A program made the position numbers and the translations under genes. From assembly GCA_038501625.1 (NCBI GenBank), contig JAZAYU010000173.1, positions 434,001-498,000 on the forward strand: a stretch of 64,000 bases of DNA. Reading direction: 5' to 3'. The notes under the pieces were generated by a model, which saw only the letters and a program-made list of their open reading frames with translations, had not been told where the DNA came from and ran no database searches. Source of the DNA: Corbicula japonica (Eukaryota; Mollusca; Bivalvia; Venerida; Cyrenidae). Below, one piece after another: positions 11,333-23,942 of the stretch; position 1 is the first letter of the stretch, and each line of letters starts with the position of its first letter.

Positions 11333-13988
11333 GTTTGAGACTCAATATGAACACTGACTTTTGGTTAGGTTTCAGATCCGCACAGTGTCCGAGTATAGAA
11401 AGGCCACACAAACGACTTCTTAGATTTTTTCAACGAAGTCATTTATATTTTTTATTTTTAATTAAAACAAATAGTATTGGAAAAGTACATTTCGCCCTTT
11501 TCAAACGAATACAAGCATTTCGGTAGCAGACGAAATCTCTTTAAGCGCTCTGTGGTTAAAGGGGGTTTAAGTTTCATGCATAATTCACAGGCACAAGAAA
11601 CTATAAAGTTTAACTGCCCCTTTTACTAAATTCTTGCGAGAGTATCCAGCAATGTTTAAATGTGGTCTAACTGATGTTTGTCTTTAACGATTTGGCCTAC
11701 AATCAGAGGTCAAGATATATTGTGTTTGTCTGTATTTTATCTTGAACCTATGACTTTCTATCTTATAGATTACTAGTAAAGCTAACATAAATTAGTTCAA
11801 GTTAAAAGCTTTGGTAAACATATGTGATAACAAGTGTCAAATTTAGTAGGTTTGGCGTATTGGTTTTGGACGAAGTGACCAAGAGCACTATTACGCTTTT
11901 TGACCCATTCGGAAATTCTCGCGCGTATCTACGAAAAAATACTAAGACACTGATCCGCCTCTGTCATTAGTAGAGTTACCGAATGATAATCTTGTTCAGG
12001 CTATACTATTTGAAAGCCGATGAGCACAATTCATTGGTAATAGAAATGTTTATTAATGCCTATGTCTCCTGTCCTAGCGCTAAAACACTAAATTAATGAA
12101 ACAATGATTTGTTAACGTCCCAATTAAAAAATCATGTTTTCTGCAGGTGAAAACCCCCAGCTAGAATAACATATATTTAAGGACTTACCACACTCCTCCC
12201 AATAACGTTCATCGATAAAAAGTAAATTATCAAAATCTCAAGAACGACAAAATGCCGTTAAATGAAAGTTTGCACAAATGAATGTTACTCATGTATCTTT
12301 ATTTTGCATATGGTAAGTCACGTTAGAACAGTGAACAAAAATAGCGAGATCTAAAAATTCCCCCAACTTCTATTTACATAAATTCACAAAAACTAAACAA
12401 CACAAATCATCATTTTAAATGCCCACATGAGTAATATGATACTGACAACGATTTCTTTTGTCCTCGTGGCTAAATGTAAGAAGTGCTTTTTGGGGGGTTG
12501 GTGGTGGGGGGTGGGACGGGAGTCTCCTTACAATTTCTTAAATAACTGATTAGCGTTGATTGGCAATAACATTCATTCTTATTCAGTATTCAAGGGAATT
12601 AAATCGTGAAATTGTATTACAGGTTAAAAGTTTCAGCTCTTGGATGTTAGAAATATGAGATGTTTTCAATGCACGATCACAATTTTTCTAGTCAATGTTT
12701 TATATTCATATATATACATATTCATATAAAGTTGAGAAAATAATTAAAACGTCAACAAAAATCTTTGTAAAACACTGGATCCCCGAAAGGATACAAATAA
12801 TCTTTTATATAAATATGAGAAAAGTATTTTGTTCAAACAGTGCAAATCTGTCAAAGTAACCCGAACGTTTTCGTAAGTTTTATTTTGTGCTTCAGGGTAT
12901 ATACAGACAAGCACACAATCTTGCGCATTTATATTAATTATATATTTACACATACACATAATTTATGTACAAACTTATACAATGTATTCACATTTCTATT
13001 TACAAGGTCGATCTCAATCCATATACATGAAGATACCTATTCATATAAACATATATACATAAACATACATGCATAAACACATTGAAGGCATTGTGATAAA
13101 GATGATTAATAGTTGAATTCAATATATTTCTTCTCTAAATATTGGCTTGATATATAGATTTTCCGTTATTTACAACTGATTTGTTGTTTGTTGTCTGACT
13201 CTTAGTGATTGTTTGAAGACTGTAAATATAATCGCATTGTATCTGGTATTCGGTGATAAGCTCAAACCATTAATCAGAAATGGAATCACCATTAATTCAA
13301 ACAGTTTTAGTTTTTCTGCTATGTGTAATGATATCAGGTCAAAAAGTGTTAAGTTTTAAGAAAGAAAATCATTCATATCTAGCTTCGCCGAGGCTTCATG
13401 TACTTTGTGAAATATGCCATTTGATGACAAAGTGACATAAATTTGTTAACAGTTGTTCAAACTCAAAATTGATCAAAGTAGCGCTACCGTTTCTAAAGTA
13501 TCATGACTACAGTTTAATCAAGGTTTACCTCGACATCTCATGCTGTACAACAAGAGTTAAGAGTATCTTATAGTTTTTGTAAGCATTTTCATATGAAAAA
13601 CAACAACAAAACAACAACAGTATCATCAGCAAATAATAGCATACATAGTTCAACGTTTTCAAAGTAAACTTTTCTACATTTTCATCAAATATTATATCAC
13701 ACGTACTATAAATTAAAACATCTATAATGGCTCACCTTGCTTCAAACCCATTTACTATTTAAAATGTACTCATTTTAAAATTGTCTTGGTGAATTAGTTT
13801 CAACCCACCCATTAACTCAAAACACCAATAGAAGTACGTTAATGTTTGTAATGTTATATGTAGTAATTTTAGTCACGGTAAATGTTAGTAACGGTTGCTT
13901 TTTGCATTACTTCATCATACAATATATACAGCCAACATCGGTATTTTTCTGCATCTTAATGATACCCGAGTATCTAGATCAATTTAAT
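11333..13988. other. Spacer between FAS1 gene B and TRIM-like pseudogene
   Basis: The first few hundred bases are the gene B promoter and 5'UTR region. A G-rich tract (about 12490-12521) and AT-rich low-complexity sequence with ACATA-type repeats (about 12690-13080) follow. No exon was recognised. Confidence 0.45.
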
Positions 13989-16900
13989 TCAAGTTAACTG
14001 TAAGGCAGATTTGCAATTATATGTTTTTATGAAATTTTGATTGTGTCCAACAATCAATATCGATGACTTCGGGTCAAAAGTTAGAGTCCAAGGGTAATTT
14101 AGGCCGTAATAGACACCGCCGCCGATGACTGTACTAACCCTTTGCTCGTGTTTGTTCACCTGCAAGACGTTGTGAGACGTTAATCCGCTCACAATAATGA
14201 TGTCACCAGGGAGAACACTGATACCGGTGGCTGATGTAAGTGCAGGGTCTGTTAACGCCCACAGTAGGGTTCCCGAAGCGTCAAGGGCAACAAGTCCTTT
14301 TTTGCTATCAGTTACAAATAGCTTTGTGTTATCTTCACTCCAAGCGATGTTTCTCGAACAGGTAAATAGCTGTCTTCCTGTGCTGTCTAGTTGATATGTT
14401 TTCAACAATGTCCCTGTTCTGTTATAAACTGCCACTAAGCTACCTCAATTGCTTACACATAGTTGTCCGGTGATTTTATTAAAAGAAACTCCCCAGCACC
14501 CATGAACTGTAGTAAACGATCTGGTCATCGCCATGGTTGTTCCTGCTACCGAAACAAACTGTATTTTTATTTTTCTGATTAAAAGCAACAGCAACTTCAC
14601 CTGAATTAAGGCTGCAAATGCTATGAGAGAAGTTGTTCATTTGGAGCTGATTGATCACTTTAATGTCTTTCATGCTAAACCTCTTTAGTCTGGTATTTGT
14701 TCGCTCGAATATCAACACTCTTTCATCGTCCAAAGCACAGACAGCAGAAACTGTACAGCATGACTCATTTATTTTATAATCACGGAACGGAATAACTATT
14801 TTGTATTCCTGCGCTTGGTTATTTTCCTTCCGAACTTCCTCATACTTGGTAGTTATAAGGCCAAGGGAGCTTCACCTGATACCTAAATTTTTCAGATAAT
14901 CATCTATTTCAAACAGTAGACGCGCGTGTCTATAGTTCTTTGATAGATTATACAGCATGATTTGACCTTCTGCAACAACCTTTCTTCCTTCTGTTACTTT
15001 TGAAAATACCCGAACTTCATTATCATCTTTAATATTTTCTTCTATTGACATTAAGATTGTTATTAAATTGGTAATGGTCATAATGGCTTGTTCAAGCCGT
15101 TTCTTGTTGTCAGCATATTGAGAGTACAATTCTTCTTTTGCATTCTTTGCAAATGCACTTACTATTGTTTTAAGTTCTTCTTCCCAGCCGTTGATATCCC
15201 CATTCATCTGTTCGTTCTCTTGTCCAAGACTTAATAGATTTTCAACCAATTTAGTCTTCTGCTCTTTTAATTTCGACAAGACAAACCCGATATCATCGTG
15301 TGTGTTCTTGTAGCGATGGCTAAGCTTTATACCCTTGGCAATATCCGGCAGGTATGCGACCTTTTCGCATGCCCTAAAACAAGAAATATATTAGACGGTA
15401 ATGGCTATTTTCAAAATTATGATTATGTATCAGAAATTTGAATTCAGATACACATTCATTTCAACTTCCAGGTCCAGTTTTAGAGGTCACTGAATACAAG
15501 TTTTGTTTTTCATTGTGACATTGTTGTTCATGTTTAGTTCATTTCGTTAACGTTTCCATTTAATTGAAATGTGATGATAGGTTTATTTTTCAATCAGATT
15601 TTAGTAAAATTTACGAAAATTATCAATCAGTCTAAAATACATCAAGTTGAAAACTGGATTAAAATCATTCAAAAGAAGAAATATTAGAAAGTTGTACTAC
15701 TTAGTACTCTTTATATTCATTCATTTAACTGTGAACTGCTTCACAATTTCGGGATAAACAATCGGATTTTAGTTATATTTATGAAAATTATCTAACATAA
15801 ATTTAGTTAAAATCTGGAGTAAATATCAAAAAGTGTAAATATCAATCAAAAGGAGAAACATTAGTAAGATGAACTACATAGCATTCTTTTTAATTCTTCG
15901 TTTAACTCTGGCCTGATTCTCAATGTCGGGATAAACAAGTAAATTTGAGCAATAATTGATATGCATAAACTTTATCGATGGCTCATCATATTTTGTACAA
16001 TTTTGTACACTAAAATTTCAGACTCTATTTGTTGATTTGAACACCGTAACATACCTATTTACCGTTTCGGAAAACCACTGGAGAGTCACATTTGTAAAAT
16101 TCTTGTTCCACATCAGTTGCATTACATAAAGAATTTTATTATGTGTGTGCTCTTTCAACAAAATCAAATCCGTGTATTTGCAATTATAGACAGAACTTTT
16201 CAAGTAAATTTTTCTCCAATTTCAATTTATTTTTGAAAAAAAGATGACTTTATATTTGTTATGTAATTTAATGAGTTAAAATTCAGTAGTTGTTCTAGAA
16301 AAAGCTTAATTTTAATGTGATAAAACCAGGTACTTAATAAAGCTATTATTTAAATAAATTAAAATATAATATATTAACCTAGAATATGAAACAACAAGCC
16401 AAAATCCATGTTCTTAATGGCTTGTGTATTACGAATAAGGGAAAATAGGTTGACTACATTCAAAGTCAAAGGGACCAAAGTATTAATAAGATAAATTGAA
16501 TTTGAAATAACATTTTTCTTGGGATAAAAAAATTCCTGCAGTTTATACTATTGCTTTGAAACCTACCTTCAGTTGTCTCATGTTTATTAACATTTCGACC
16601 CATTAGGCGCCATAACCGCAGAATCTGATAAGGGACTAAACTGGTTCTTATAACTATGGATAAACATGAAAATTAAATGGACTGGCCTACATTGAAGTTT
16701 GGTCAAATATACTTAAAGAAATTAGAAACGCAACTTGTTACAACAAGAAATACATTTTATGTTTAGAGAAGTTGCGTTTCTAATTTCTTCAAATAAATAT
16801 TATGAAGTAAAAGAAATTACAAACGCAACTTCTGAAATCCCGAAACATATTTTGTGTTTAAAGAAGTTGCCTATCTAATTTCTTTCAGTATACATTAATT

Positions 16901-17257
16901 CGACGCTTAAAAGAAACACATAGGTTACCTGTGGTCTACAGCAATACAGGCACTGCAACAAACAGTTTCATGGTCTCCGCAGAACATGTCAATCAACTTT
17001 CCATTGTGAGTTGGACATCGCTCCACAGGTAGTGCCTGTCGCACACTTCCAATCCCAGGTCTCAACTTGTCAACAACCTGGTGTTCTTGCGTAGCAGGAA
17101 TCCTATTATGAAATTTCAATCATGAATCGCAGTAGTTAGCAGCACAATCCAGACAGTAGTTCTAAGCTTTTGCAGATATTCCTTCAGTAAGACAAGGAGC
17201 ACAATTTACATCAAAAGCTTCTTCTGAACCTTTTGACAAATGTCCTCCTTCCGCCAT
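13989..17257 (-). pseudogene. TRIM-like B-box / coiled-coil / beta-propeller pseudogene
   Basis: Exon 1 is 17257-16929: start MAEGGHLSKGSEEAFD, a first zinc-binding B-box-like segment (CAPC, YCLDCAANYC) and a second B-box (CPTHNGKLIDMFCGDHETVC, then CSACIAVDHR). Exon 2 (15373-13989) follows in phase (DHR-ACEKVAYLPDIAKG), with an alpha-helical coiled coil of about 150 residues and a C-terminal NHL/propeller-like region (VFVTD/LFVTDSKKGLVALD, ATGISVLPGDIIIVSG). No RING is present; B-box/propeller genes lacking RING are a known, expanded bivalve type. Damage: in-frame TAG at 17164-17162, TGA at 17122-17120, TGA at 14874-14872, a frameshift in an A-rich run near 14560-14590, and TGA at 14447-14445. 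Five lesions across both exons argue for a true pseudogene rather than sequencing error. The retained intron means it arose by DNA duplication, not retroposition. Confidence 0.85.
16713..16886. repeat. Two tandem hairpin units in pseudogene upstream region
   Basis: AAGAAATTAGAAACGCAACT at 16715 pairs with AGTTGCGTTTCTAATTTCTT at 16770-16789; a second, more diverged pair lies at 16810-16832 and 16861-16885. The two hairpins look like a duplicated fold-back repeat located in the intron of the TRIM-like pseudogene. Confidence 0.7.
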
Positions 17258-17380
17258 TTTGTACAGATATTCACAGTCTTGATTGTGTATCTGAGTATAA
17301 CAGCATTTGATAGCTAGCTGTTATATTCATACACTCTCACTTCGTCTATCTTTTAACACCTCACTGATTTTGACTTAATT

Positions 17381-18170
17381 TTGAACATCAACACAGGATT
17401 TGAGAAAGCATTCTTGCGAGTCTCAGCTCCCGACCTGATTAAATGTCTGATTATTAAGAAATTAACTTTGTTATATTTAGATAATAACCATTTTCCATCT
17501 CTGGTTAATAAAATTTATCCTTATGAACTACAACTTAATCATGTTAATAAAGCGAACACTTCAGATAAGCAAGCAAACTTTCTTGATCTTAATCTTTCTA
17601 TTCAAAATGGATACGTCACTACTACAATATATGATAAAAGAGATGAGTTTAGTTTAAATATAGTAAATTTTCCGTTTTTAGACGGCGCTGTTCCTTGTGC
17701 AACATCTTAAGGGGTTTATATCTCACAGCTTATTCGCTTTTCTAGAGCTTGCAATGTATATTTCTGATTTCAATGAACGTAATCTTTGCGTAACAGAAAA
17801 ACTTTTAAAACAAGGTTATCGGTATCACAAATTAAAGAAAACCTTTTGCAAGTTTTACCGCCGATACCCAGAGTTAATTAAAAAATAAATTCGAGGTACA
17901 GTTTAAAATCACTTTTGCAAAAAAGTATTTCACAGCCAGTTTTTTGATTGAGATTTAATTTATAAACTTAAGAAATTAAAAAAGGCAATGTTAATTCCTC
18001 TCGGTTTTTCTTAAAAACCATCTGTAAATTCAAAAAGAAAGGTTACCAACATGATATCCTGTGCACAGTGCTCTGCAGGGCTGGTGATTAACCCATCTAC
18101 AGTTGATCATTATGCTTACCTCTTGGGTTGCACGACGGTGGAAGGGGTTTAAGAGTTTATGAAGTTTTAT
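17381..18170 (+). pseudogene. Decayed retroelement C-terminal fragment (reverse-transcriptase-associated)
   Basis: One frame (17381-17707) reads NHFPSLVNKIYPYELQLN, FLDLNLSIQNGYVTTTIYDK and VNFPFLDGAVPCATS; beyond its stop the same frame gives GVYISQLIRFSRAC, then a shift gives DFNERNLCVTEKLLKQGYRY and HKLKKTFCKFYRRYPELIKK. Around 18085-18130 a further piece (NPSTVDHYAYLLGCTTVE) keeps the order. FLDL followed by a K/R-rich 'F..R.....Y.KL...F..FYRR' tail is typical of RT-containing mobile elements common in invertebrates, most like Penelope-type elements; that class is an inference. Stops and frameshifts show it is dead. Confidence 0.55.
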
Positions 18171-18489
18171 AGGGAAATCTTTTTTTAAAGAACCTAGAAT
18201 CGATTTATTTCCTATTATCCCTGTTCTTGCTGATTTGACTCCAGGTGCTCTGGTCTTGGTAAGGTCATTGATTACCCGCCTCGTTGGCTTTTCAATGCTA
18301 TTAGCTTCTTTTGTTTTATATGTTTGTGTGCTTTTGCATGCAACATTGTTAAGCTGATGGATTGGTTGGAGTTATTTCACTAAGACAACTTGTGCTTGTT
18401 TTTGTGATATGAAAACCAGTTGGGGCAAGTGTGAGGTTTGTGCACCCTAGAACCTGGTTTAAACCCCCTGTGGCAATTTGTTTTACTTT

Positions 18490-18960
18490 TTTATAATACT
18501 GGACTTTAGCAAGGTTTTTGATGAGGTTAATCTGTAATTTTTGTGGCGTTGGTATTAGAGGTTATTCTCTAATATGGATAAATGGTTTTCTCGATGATCA
18601 AACAATACTTTGGGCTTGTTGAAGATAAATATCAAGGTACACTCTGAACCGCAGAAATCTTCCGCCTACAATTTTTTGTACTGGCGAAGCTCAAGTATTA
18701 CTCCTCTGTTTTGTCACCTCGACCTGATCGTCAATGCTTACCTATCACAAATCGAATTTGTACAACACAGAGCCACCCGCTATGACCAAGCGTCGCAAAC
18801 TTGTTTCAATCTCTAAAGTACCCTCGCTTTGATGTATAAAATCACCCACAACCTAACAGCTATCCCAGACCATCATAATCCCCTTAAGGTAACATTACCA
18901 CCACTCTTTCACAAAAAAGTTAACAAATGATACCACTGACCTTTTTCCGAAATGCCTAAT
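18490..18960 (+). pseudogene. Non-LTR reverse transcriptase remnant, internally deleted
   Basis: ILDFSKVFDEVNL is the RT motif DFSKAFDxV; after a stop, GVGIRGYSLIWINGFLDDQT matches the following 'YGIRG...WI..FL..R.Q' region of jockey/CR1-type RTs. The sequence then jumps to C-terminal features (QIEFVQHRATRY, then MYKITHNLTAIPDHHNPL), omitting the YADD region, so several hundred bases have been lost. Several stops and frameshifts. Confidence 0.6.
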
Positions 18961-19920
18961 ACTGGAACTGTCTACTAGCAGATATCCTAGCTTGTATTAC
19001 TGTACCACAAAGCTGTTCAATCAGGCGGTCAGTCAGATTTAATGAATGCCACGAGTGCCATGATAGATTTATCCCAGGATCTTTTTACAGTCCGTGATTA
19101 ATTAAGGAAACCGTTGTCTATGATGCACAGTGGACGCATATTTGATGGAAGATGAGTTACATCCTAATAACTTAAGTAACGTTTGATGAAATGTCTGTGG
19201 GTATCCGAGATCAATTGCTCAGTGGATCTCTAAACGAAGAAATTCTGTGGAATAGTGAGTCCAACCATACTGTGTATGTGAGGGTTTTTTTTTACTTTCT
19301 GATAGTTTCATCATTATTCATACATTGTACATGTGTTTGTATTTTCTCATTTAGTTGACAAGACACAGGTATTATAGAAAATAACTTTAGACAAGAGTTT
19401 ACTCGTTACTTTCCACCAAATTTGTCGGCGTTCGCTTTTGCACAGTACTATCACGCACGGAAAGGCTAAAAAGATAATAGATATGAACCGACAATTAAAT
19501 TTACAGTGCGCCCGTATATTTATATGTCGGACGTTTAAATTAATTAAACGGACGTAGTTTCATGAAAATATGAAGTTGAAACTATAAAATAACGGCTTAC
19601 CTCCATATTAAAATACCGTAAAAGTTATACCTTTATTATGCAGTTGTTATGCATTAAAAATCACTTCTAAAGTTTTACAAATTTTCCTTTATGTTGTTAT
19701 ATATTTAGAAATAATATAATCACTCATAATCATTTAATACATGTATATAGATATGACATCCAGACAAAGTAAAAAAAGACGCAGTGTCTTAATCTCAATT
19801 TAGATGTTGTAAAATTGTCAAGTCGCTAAATATTTGGTAACTATGGTGATCTTGACAGCTATCTTGGACTGATTTGCATAGACAGTTTAAGTTGAGATAT
19901 CCAACTGGTAACATATAAAG
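18961..19920. other. Intergenic, nothing recognised
   Basis: No exon or repeat identified; the first part may be the 3' tail of the retroelement remnant. Confidence 0.35.
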
Positions 19921-20080
19921 TCTAGATTCTGAAGCTAAAAATTTTGTCGATGTAGGGCCGACAAGATATACTTTTTATTTTACGATTTTATTGAAGTTTA
20001 TGGTATGTCTCAATGAAATTAGGTGGCCTGCAAAAATTATTTTATTGCGAATCCTGAAAAAAATAAGGGAGATAACTCTG
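19921..20080 (+). repeat. Left arm of a long, widely spaced inverted repeat
   Basis: Reads TCTAGATTCTGA, then TAGGGCCGACAAGATATACT, GGCCTG near 20025, and TTTATTGCGAATCC with AATAAGGG. The same blocks occur in the same order on the opposite strand at 26478-26312. Internal alignment is diverged (gaps of 5-15 bases). Confidence 0.7.
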
Positions 20081-21945
20081 ATATAGAATTATAAGTTAAC
20101 TTTAAAATATTTAGATAGAATGACGAGTTGCATTGATATCAGTCCAAATATTAGTATCAACATTAGTTTTGATATGATCTAGCAACCATTATTTATTTAA
20201 GATGTATTATTAGCACATAATATTGGACTAAAATGTAATTTAAGACATTTTTGTTGGTAAAATATACAAAGAAAACACAACTATTTACGACTTTCCCTAT
20301 TTTATGAGTTAAGAAAATTATCTGTTCATATCACTTGTAAATCTTTATACAGATATTTCACATAACTCTTCTAAACATTAATTTAGATGTTTGAGAAGAC
20401 ATTTTATATTGAAGAATATGCGTTATTGATGATATAACCTTAAAATTGTGTATACAATTACCCCACCCACACCAATATAGCAAGTATTCTTTTAATAAAA
20501 CCTTAAATGGATAATCAACACATTTTATGTTAGTTTATTTTGTTATTTACAATGTATATAGAGTATGATCTGCTACAGTTAAAGAAACAAACTGGAAAGG
20601 AAATGCTTTGTATATTAAACACCAAATAAAAGGAGTTAATTCAAGAAAATATAATAATATTTTCTAATATGATAATTTGGTGACACATTTTGTCGAAGTT
20701 CAGATGTCTCCAATAGATCTGTTTTATTCTTACTTTACATGTTTTAATGTCTTCTACTTCTTGGAAGTAATCCCCCATACTCATAAAAAGGCACTTCTTA
20801 AATAACAGCATCAACACATTTGTATTCCAATATGATTTGAACATATGCAAATCAGAGTGCCTGTTGTATTTTTTGTAAAGTCACATAATGACGTATAACA
20901 GCATAATGTTAAATTAGCCGCTTTATTAACTGAATACAGGTGGTTACTTATTTCTTGAAAAAAAGGTGAAATAATTAAACATTATATTAATATTACTGTT
21001 ATTTTGAAACACGTGTCTGATGAAGATTTTTCAGATGTTTTGTCTTATGTTAAGTTAACCTTTACTAAATTACAGGAAAATTGCGGGTATGTATCTTTAA
21101 ATAATGAAATACAATGAGATCTGGCAAACTTAACTTCTTTTCCTGCAGGAAACAGTTTTCAACATCATTACATATGGTTGCATTCACAAATGATAATTTC
21201 CTATATTGAGGGTTGCACTAATCTTAGAATAAGTCTGGGTAATTTTGTTTCATATTGGAAGGTGCCACAACATTTAAGAAGCTAGGCATAACTTTATAAA
21301 AGTCTATACATTGTTCTCATCTCATCATGCCAAAACGGAAGTAAGATTACAATCTTGTTGGTTGTAAGTAAAACATAATGTTGTATTGCCTGTAAATGAT
21401 ACATATTTACATATTTTGAAATAGAATGGCACATTTTGAAATTTCTAGCTTAAACTAGTAAAGGAAAGTGTAAAATCCCAAATATCGCAAATCTTTTAAG
21501 GATAGTAAGTAAACTAGTTTTCCTGTATATGTCAAATATACATGTATATATTGTTCGAGCTTAGAGAAATAGGACTGCTTATGTAAAATGCAGAAACAGT
21601 CACTTCTGGATGCTAGCGTTGCCCCAATATAGAACAAGGGAGTCTTATAAACGCTAGCAGTCATTAAAATATGACACGGTCTTGCTTCCTACACAACAGA
21701 ATAGTGTAAGCACCTTCTTGACCCCATTGTATTTGCCATGAGACGTATGGTAACACTATCCAGAGGTTTTAGAATGGTTACTACCCAGTTCTATGTTATA
21801 GCAACCGCTTTTTAAGATAGGTAAAAAATATTCGAAAGTTGTTCTTAGTCTAGACTTATAGAAAAGAAAACAAAACTCTTTAATTAATTAGGAAAGTATA
21901 CTCTTTCTTAAATCTAACTAGAGATATGTCCATATGACAGAGATG
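20081..21945. other. AT-rich interior of the inverted-repeat interval, no gene seen
   Basis: Short ORFs (up to 69 codons) carry no recognisable motif; no splice-bounded exon found. Confidence 0.4.
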
Positions 21946-22560
21946 CCCCCCCCCCCCCAAACTCAATTGTCATTGTGAAAAACGCCAATATTGTGCTCAA
22001 AGTACATATAATGGGGGGGGGGTGAAAACTTTCAGGGAAAACACCAGATGAATTTGCAGTTCACAATATTAAATATGAGTGCAGTTTGATGGTCAACATG
22101 CCTGTAAAGTTTCTGATACTTTGGACTTACCTACAACACAAGATTACACACTGAATGCATTATATTAAAATGCATAAGGGGCCATAACTATGGTCTTAAC
22201 AGGTGAGGCCCAAAAACAAATCCCCAGGTGCACAACTACACTTGTTTGTCAACATGCCTGTAAAGTTTCATGACTGCGACTCTCATACTTTTGGAATTTC
22301 ATACAACAAGATTACTTGCTGAATGCATTATATTGAAAAGCATAAGTAACATCACTCTGGTCTTAACAGGCGTGGCCCAAAACAAAACCCCAGGTGCACA
22401 ATTAAACATGATGGTCAACATACCTGTTAAGTTTCATAATTTTGGCTCTCAGACGTTTTGAGTTATGTGCGACACAGGTTTCGTAAGTACGGAGGGACGG
22501 ATGGACAAGGGCATCCTATAAGGCCCCTCCTCGTTCAGAGTGGGGGCATAAAAAGGATGC
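21946..22560. repeat. Repeat element with about 160-bp units and poly-C/poly-G pair
   Basis: C13 at 21946-21958 and G10 at 22013-22022 precede three units beginning near 22093, 22251 and 22413 (TCAACATGCCTGTAAAGTTTC), spaced 158 and 162. Units contain AAGGGGCCATAACTATGGTC. The array ends with GTACGGAGGGACGGATGGAC and GAGTGGGGGCATAAA. The reverse complement of the GGCCATAACT core also occurs in the 58.5-62.8 kb element. Confidence 0.75.
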
Positions 22561-23942
22561 AGGATCCAAGAATTAGAATAAGGTAACCCTACGAAGGAAT
22601 CTGGACCCTTTGTTCTGATGACAATGCTTTCCCTACTAGGATCCTCAACCCTATTATTAGAGTTAACTATAGCAATTAGTTGGCTACTTCTATTGTCAAA
22701 GAATAATATCTTTCAGACCCAGGCCCTCACTCCATTACAAGGGTAGTGCTAGTATTCAGAAGGGACTGCAACAATTTGACAGGAGTTGGAATAAGTTTAA
22801 AATACTATTATCAACTACAAGCTGATAGTATAACCCATAGGGCCTTTTATTTTCATATCGCTGTTCCTAGGTTCTTGGACCCTGGCAAATGTTAGGTTTA
22901 TGAATACTTTTCTGTTTGGTCTACTATGCTATTCTAGATGCAGTCCTACCCAAAGAAGGGAGTACATGTTATACCATGAATGGCTTCAGATTGCCTTTCA
23001 GTCAATTTCAAAGAATATTTATGACCAACTTGCTACTTCAACATTTCTATTCAGGCTCAGAAGGGGTTAAGCATTTTCTAGGACTGGCACCTTTTACGAA
23101 GACTTAGGCCATATTTAAAGCAAAGCGACTGTTGAGACAATAACTGGTAACAGAAACACATAGTCTCCATGAGGTTCCTCAACCAGATTCAAGCTTAGTA
23201 TTATTAAAACCAGTTCCATGTGAATGAAAATGGATTCATTGTTTCAAGCAAAAACGAATGATCAAGATGAAGCTGTAATAATTTAACACAACAAACCATA
23301 GATATGAAGGTTTTTTTTGTTTTTCACTTATTGTAATACTCTTGAGACTTCTGTCCAAATGGAACCATCCTTATTTATTGGAAATACTACCTGTAGATGG
23401 ACCCAGACCTTACTCTTAGACTGTCGTTCAGAAGCTTGAAAATTTTGTCTAGGACATGTGCGAGTATGTCGAACTATAGTTTAAGTGTAGCACTAGCCAC
23501 AAGCATATTTATCAATAGCCATAACAAACATGTATTAAAAACTCCCTTGTGCTATTTCAAATGAGCTCTAAAGCAGAAGCAGTCAATGGAACACTTTAAA
23601 AATATTATTTAGGTAATTTCCAAAATAATCTTTCAACCAAATGTTAACTAAAAAAAATTAATTTGATGTCGTCATATTATCACTGCTCATTTACTTGTAT
23701 TTGTTTTTTATCACATTTTTTTTAATTTCGTGTGCATTGATTGCATTTAGAAAGTAGAAAAACTAAATGAGTTTTAACACACATATTGTTTAACTCAACA
23801 TGTACGAAAGATTTAATAGAATGATTAATACAACTAATAAAGAACAAGATTTCAAACTGCCACAAAACCGTCAGGGAGCAGAAATTGTTTATTTGTTTTA
23901 GTTTTGGAAATTAAAGACCCATAACTCCTCAGTGACTTGACT
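22561..23942. other. Unrecognised sequence, possible decayed element
   Basis: 22561-23280 is less AT-rich than its surroundings and yields short broken frames (for example around 22916-23107), but I recognise no family. 23280-23942 is AT-rich and featureless. Confidence 0.3.

Noticed and set aside
22916..23107. 63-codon frame in a less AT-rich patch
   Set aside because: No family recognised and surrounding frames are broken; could be an old element but nothing supports a gene.
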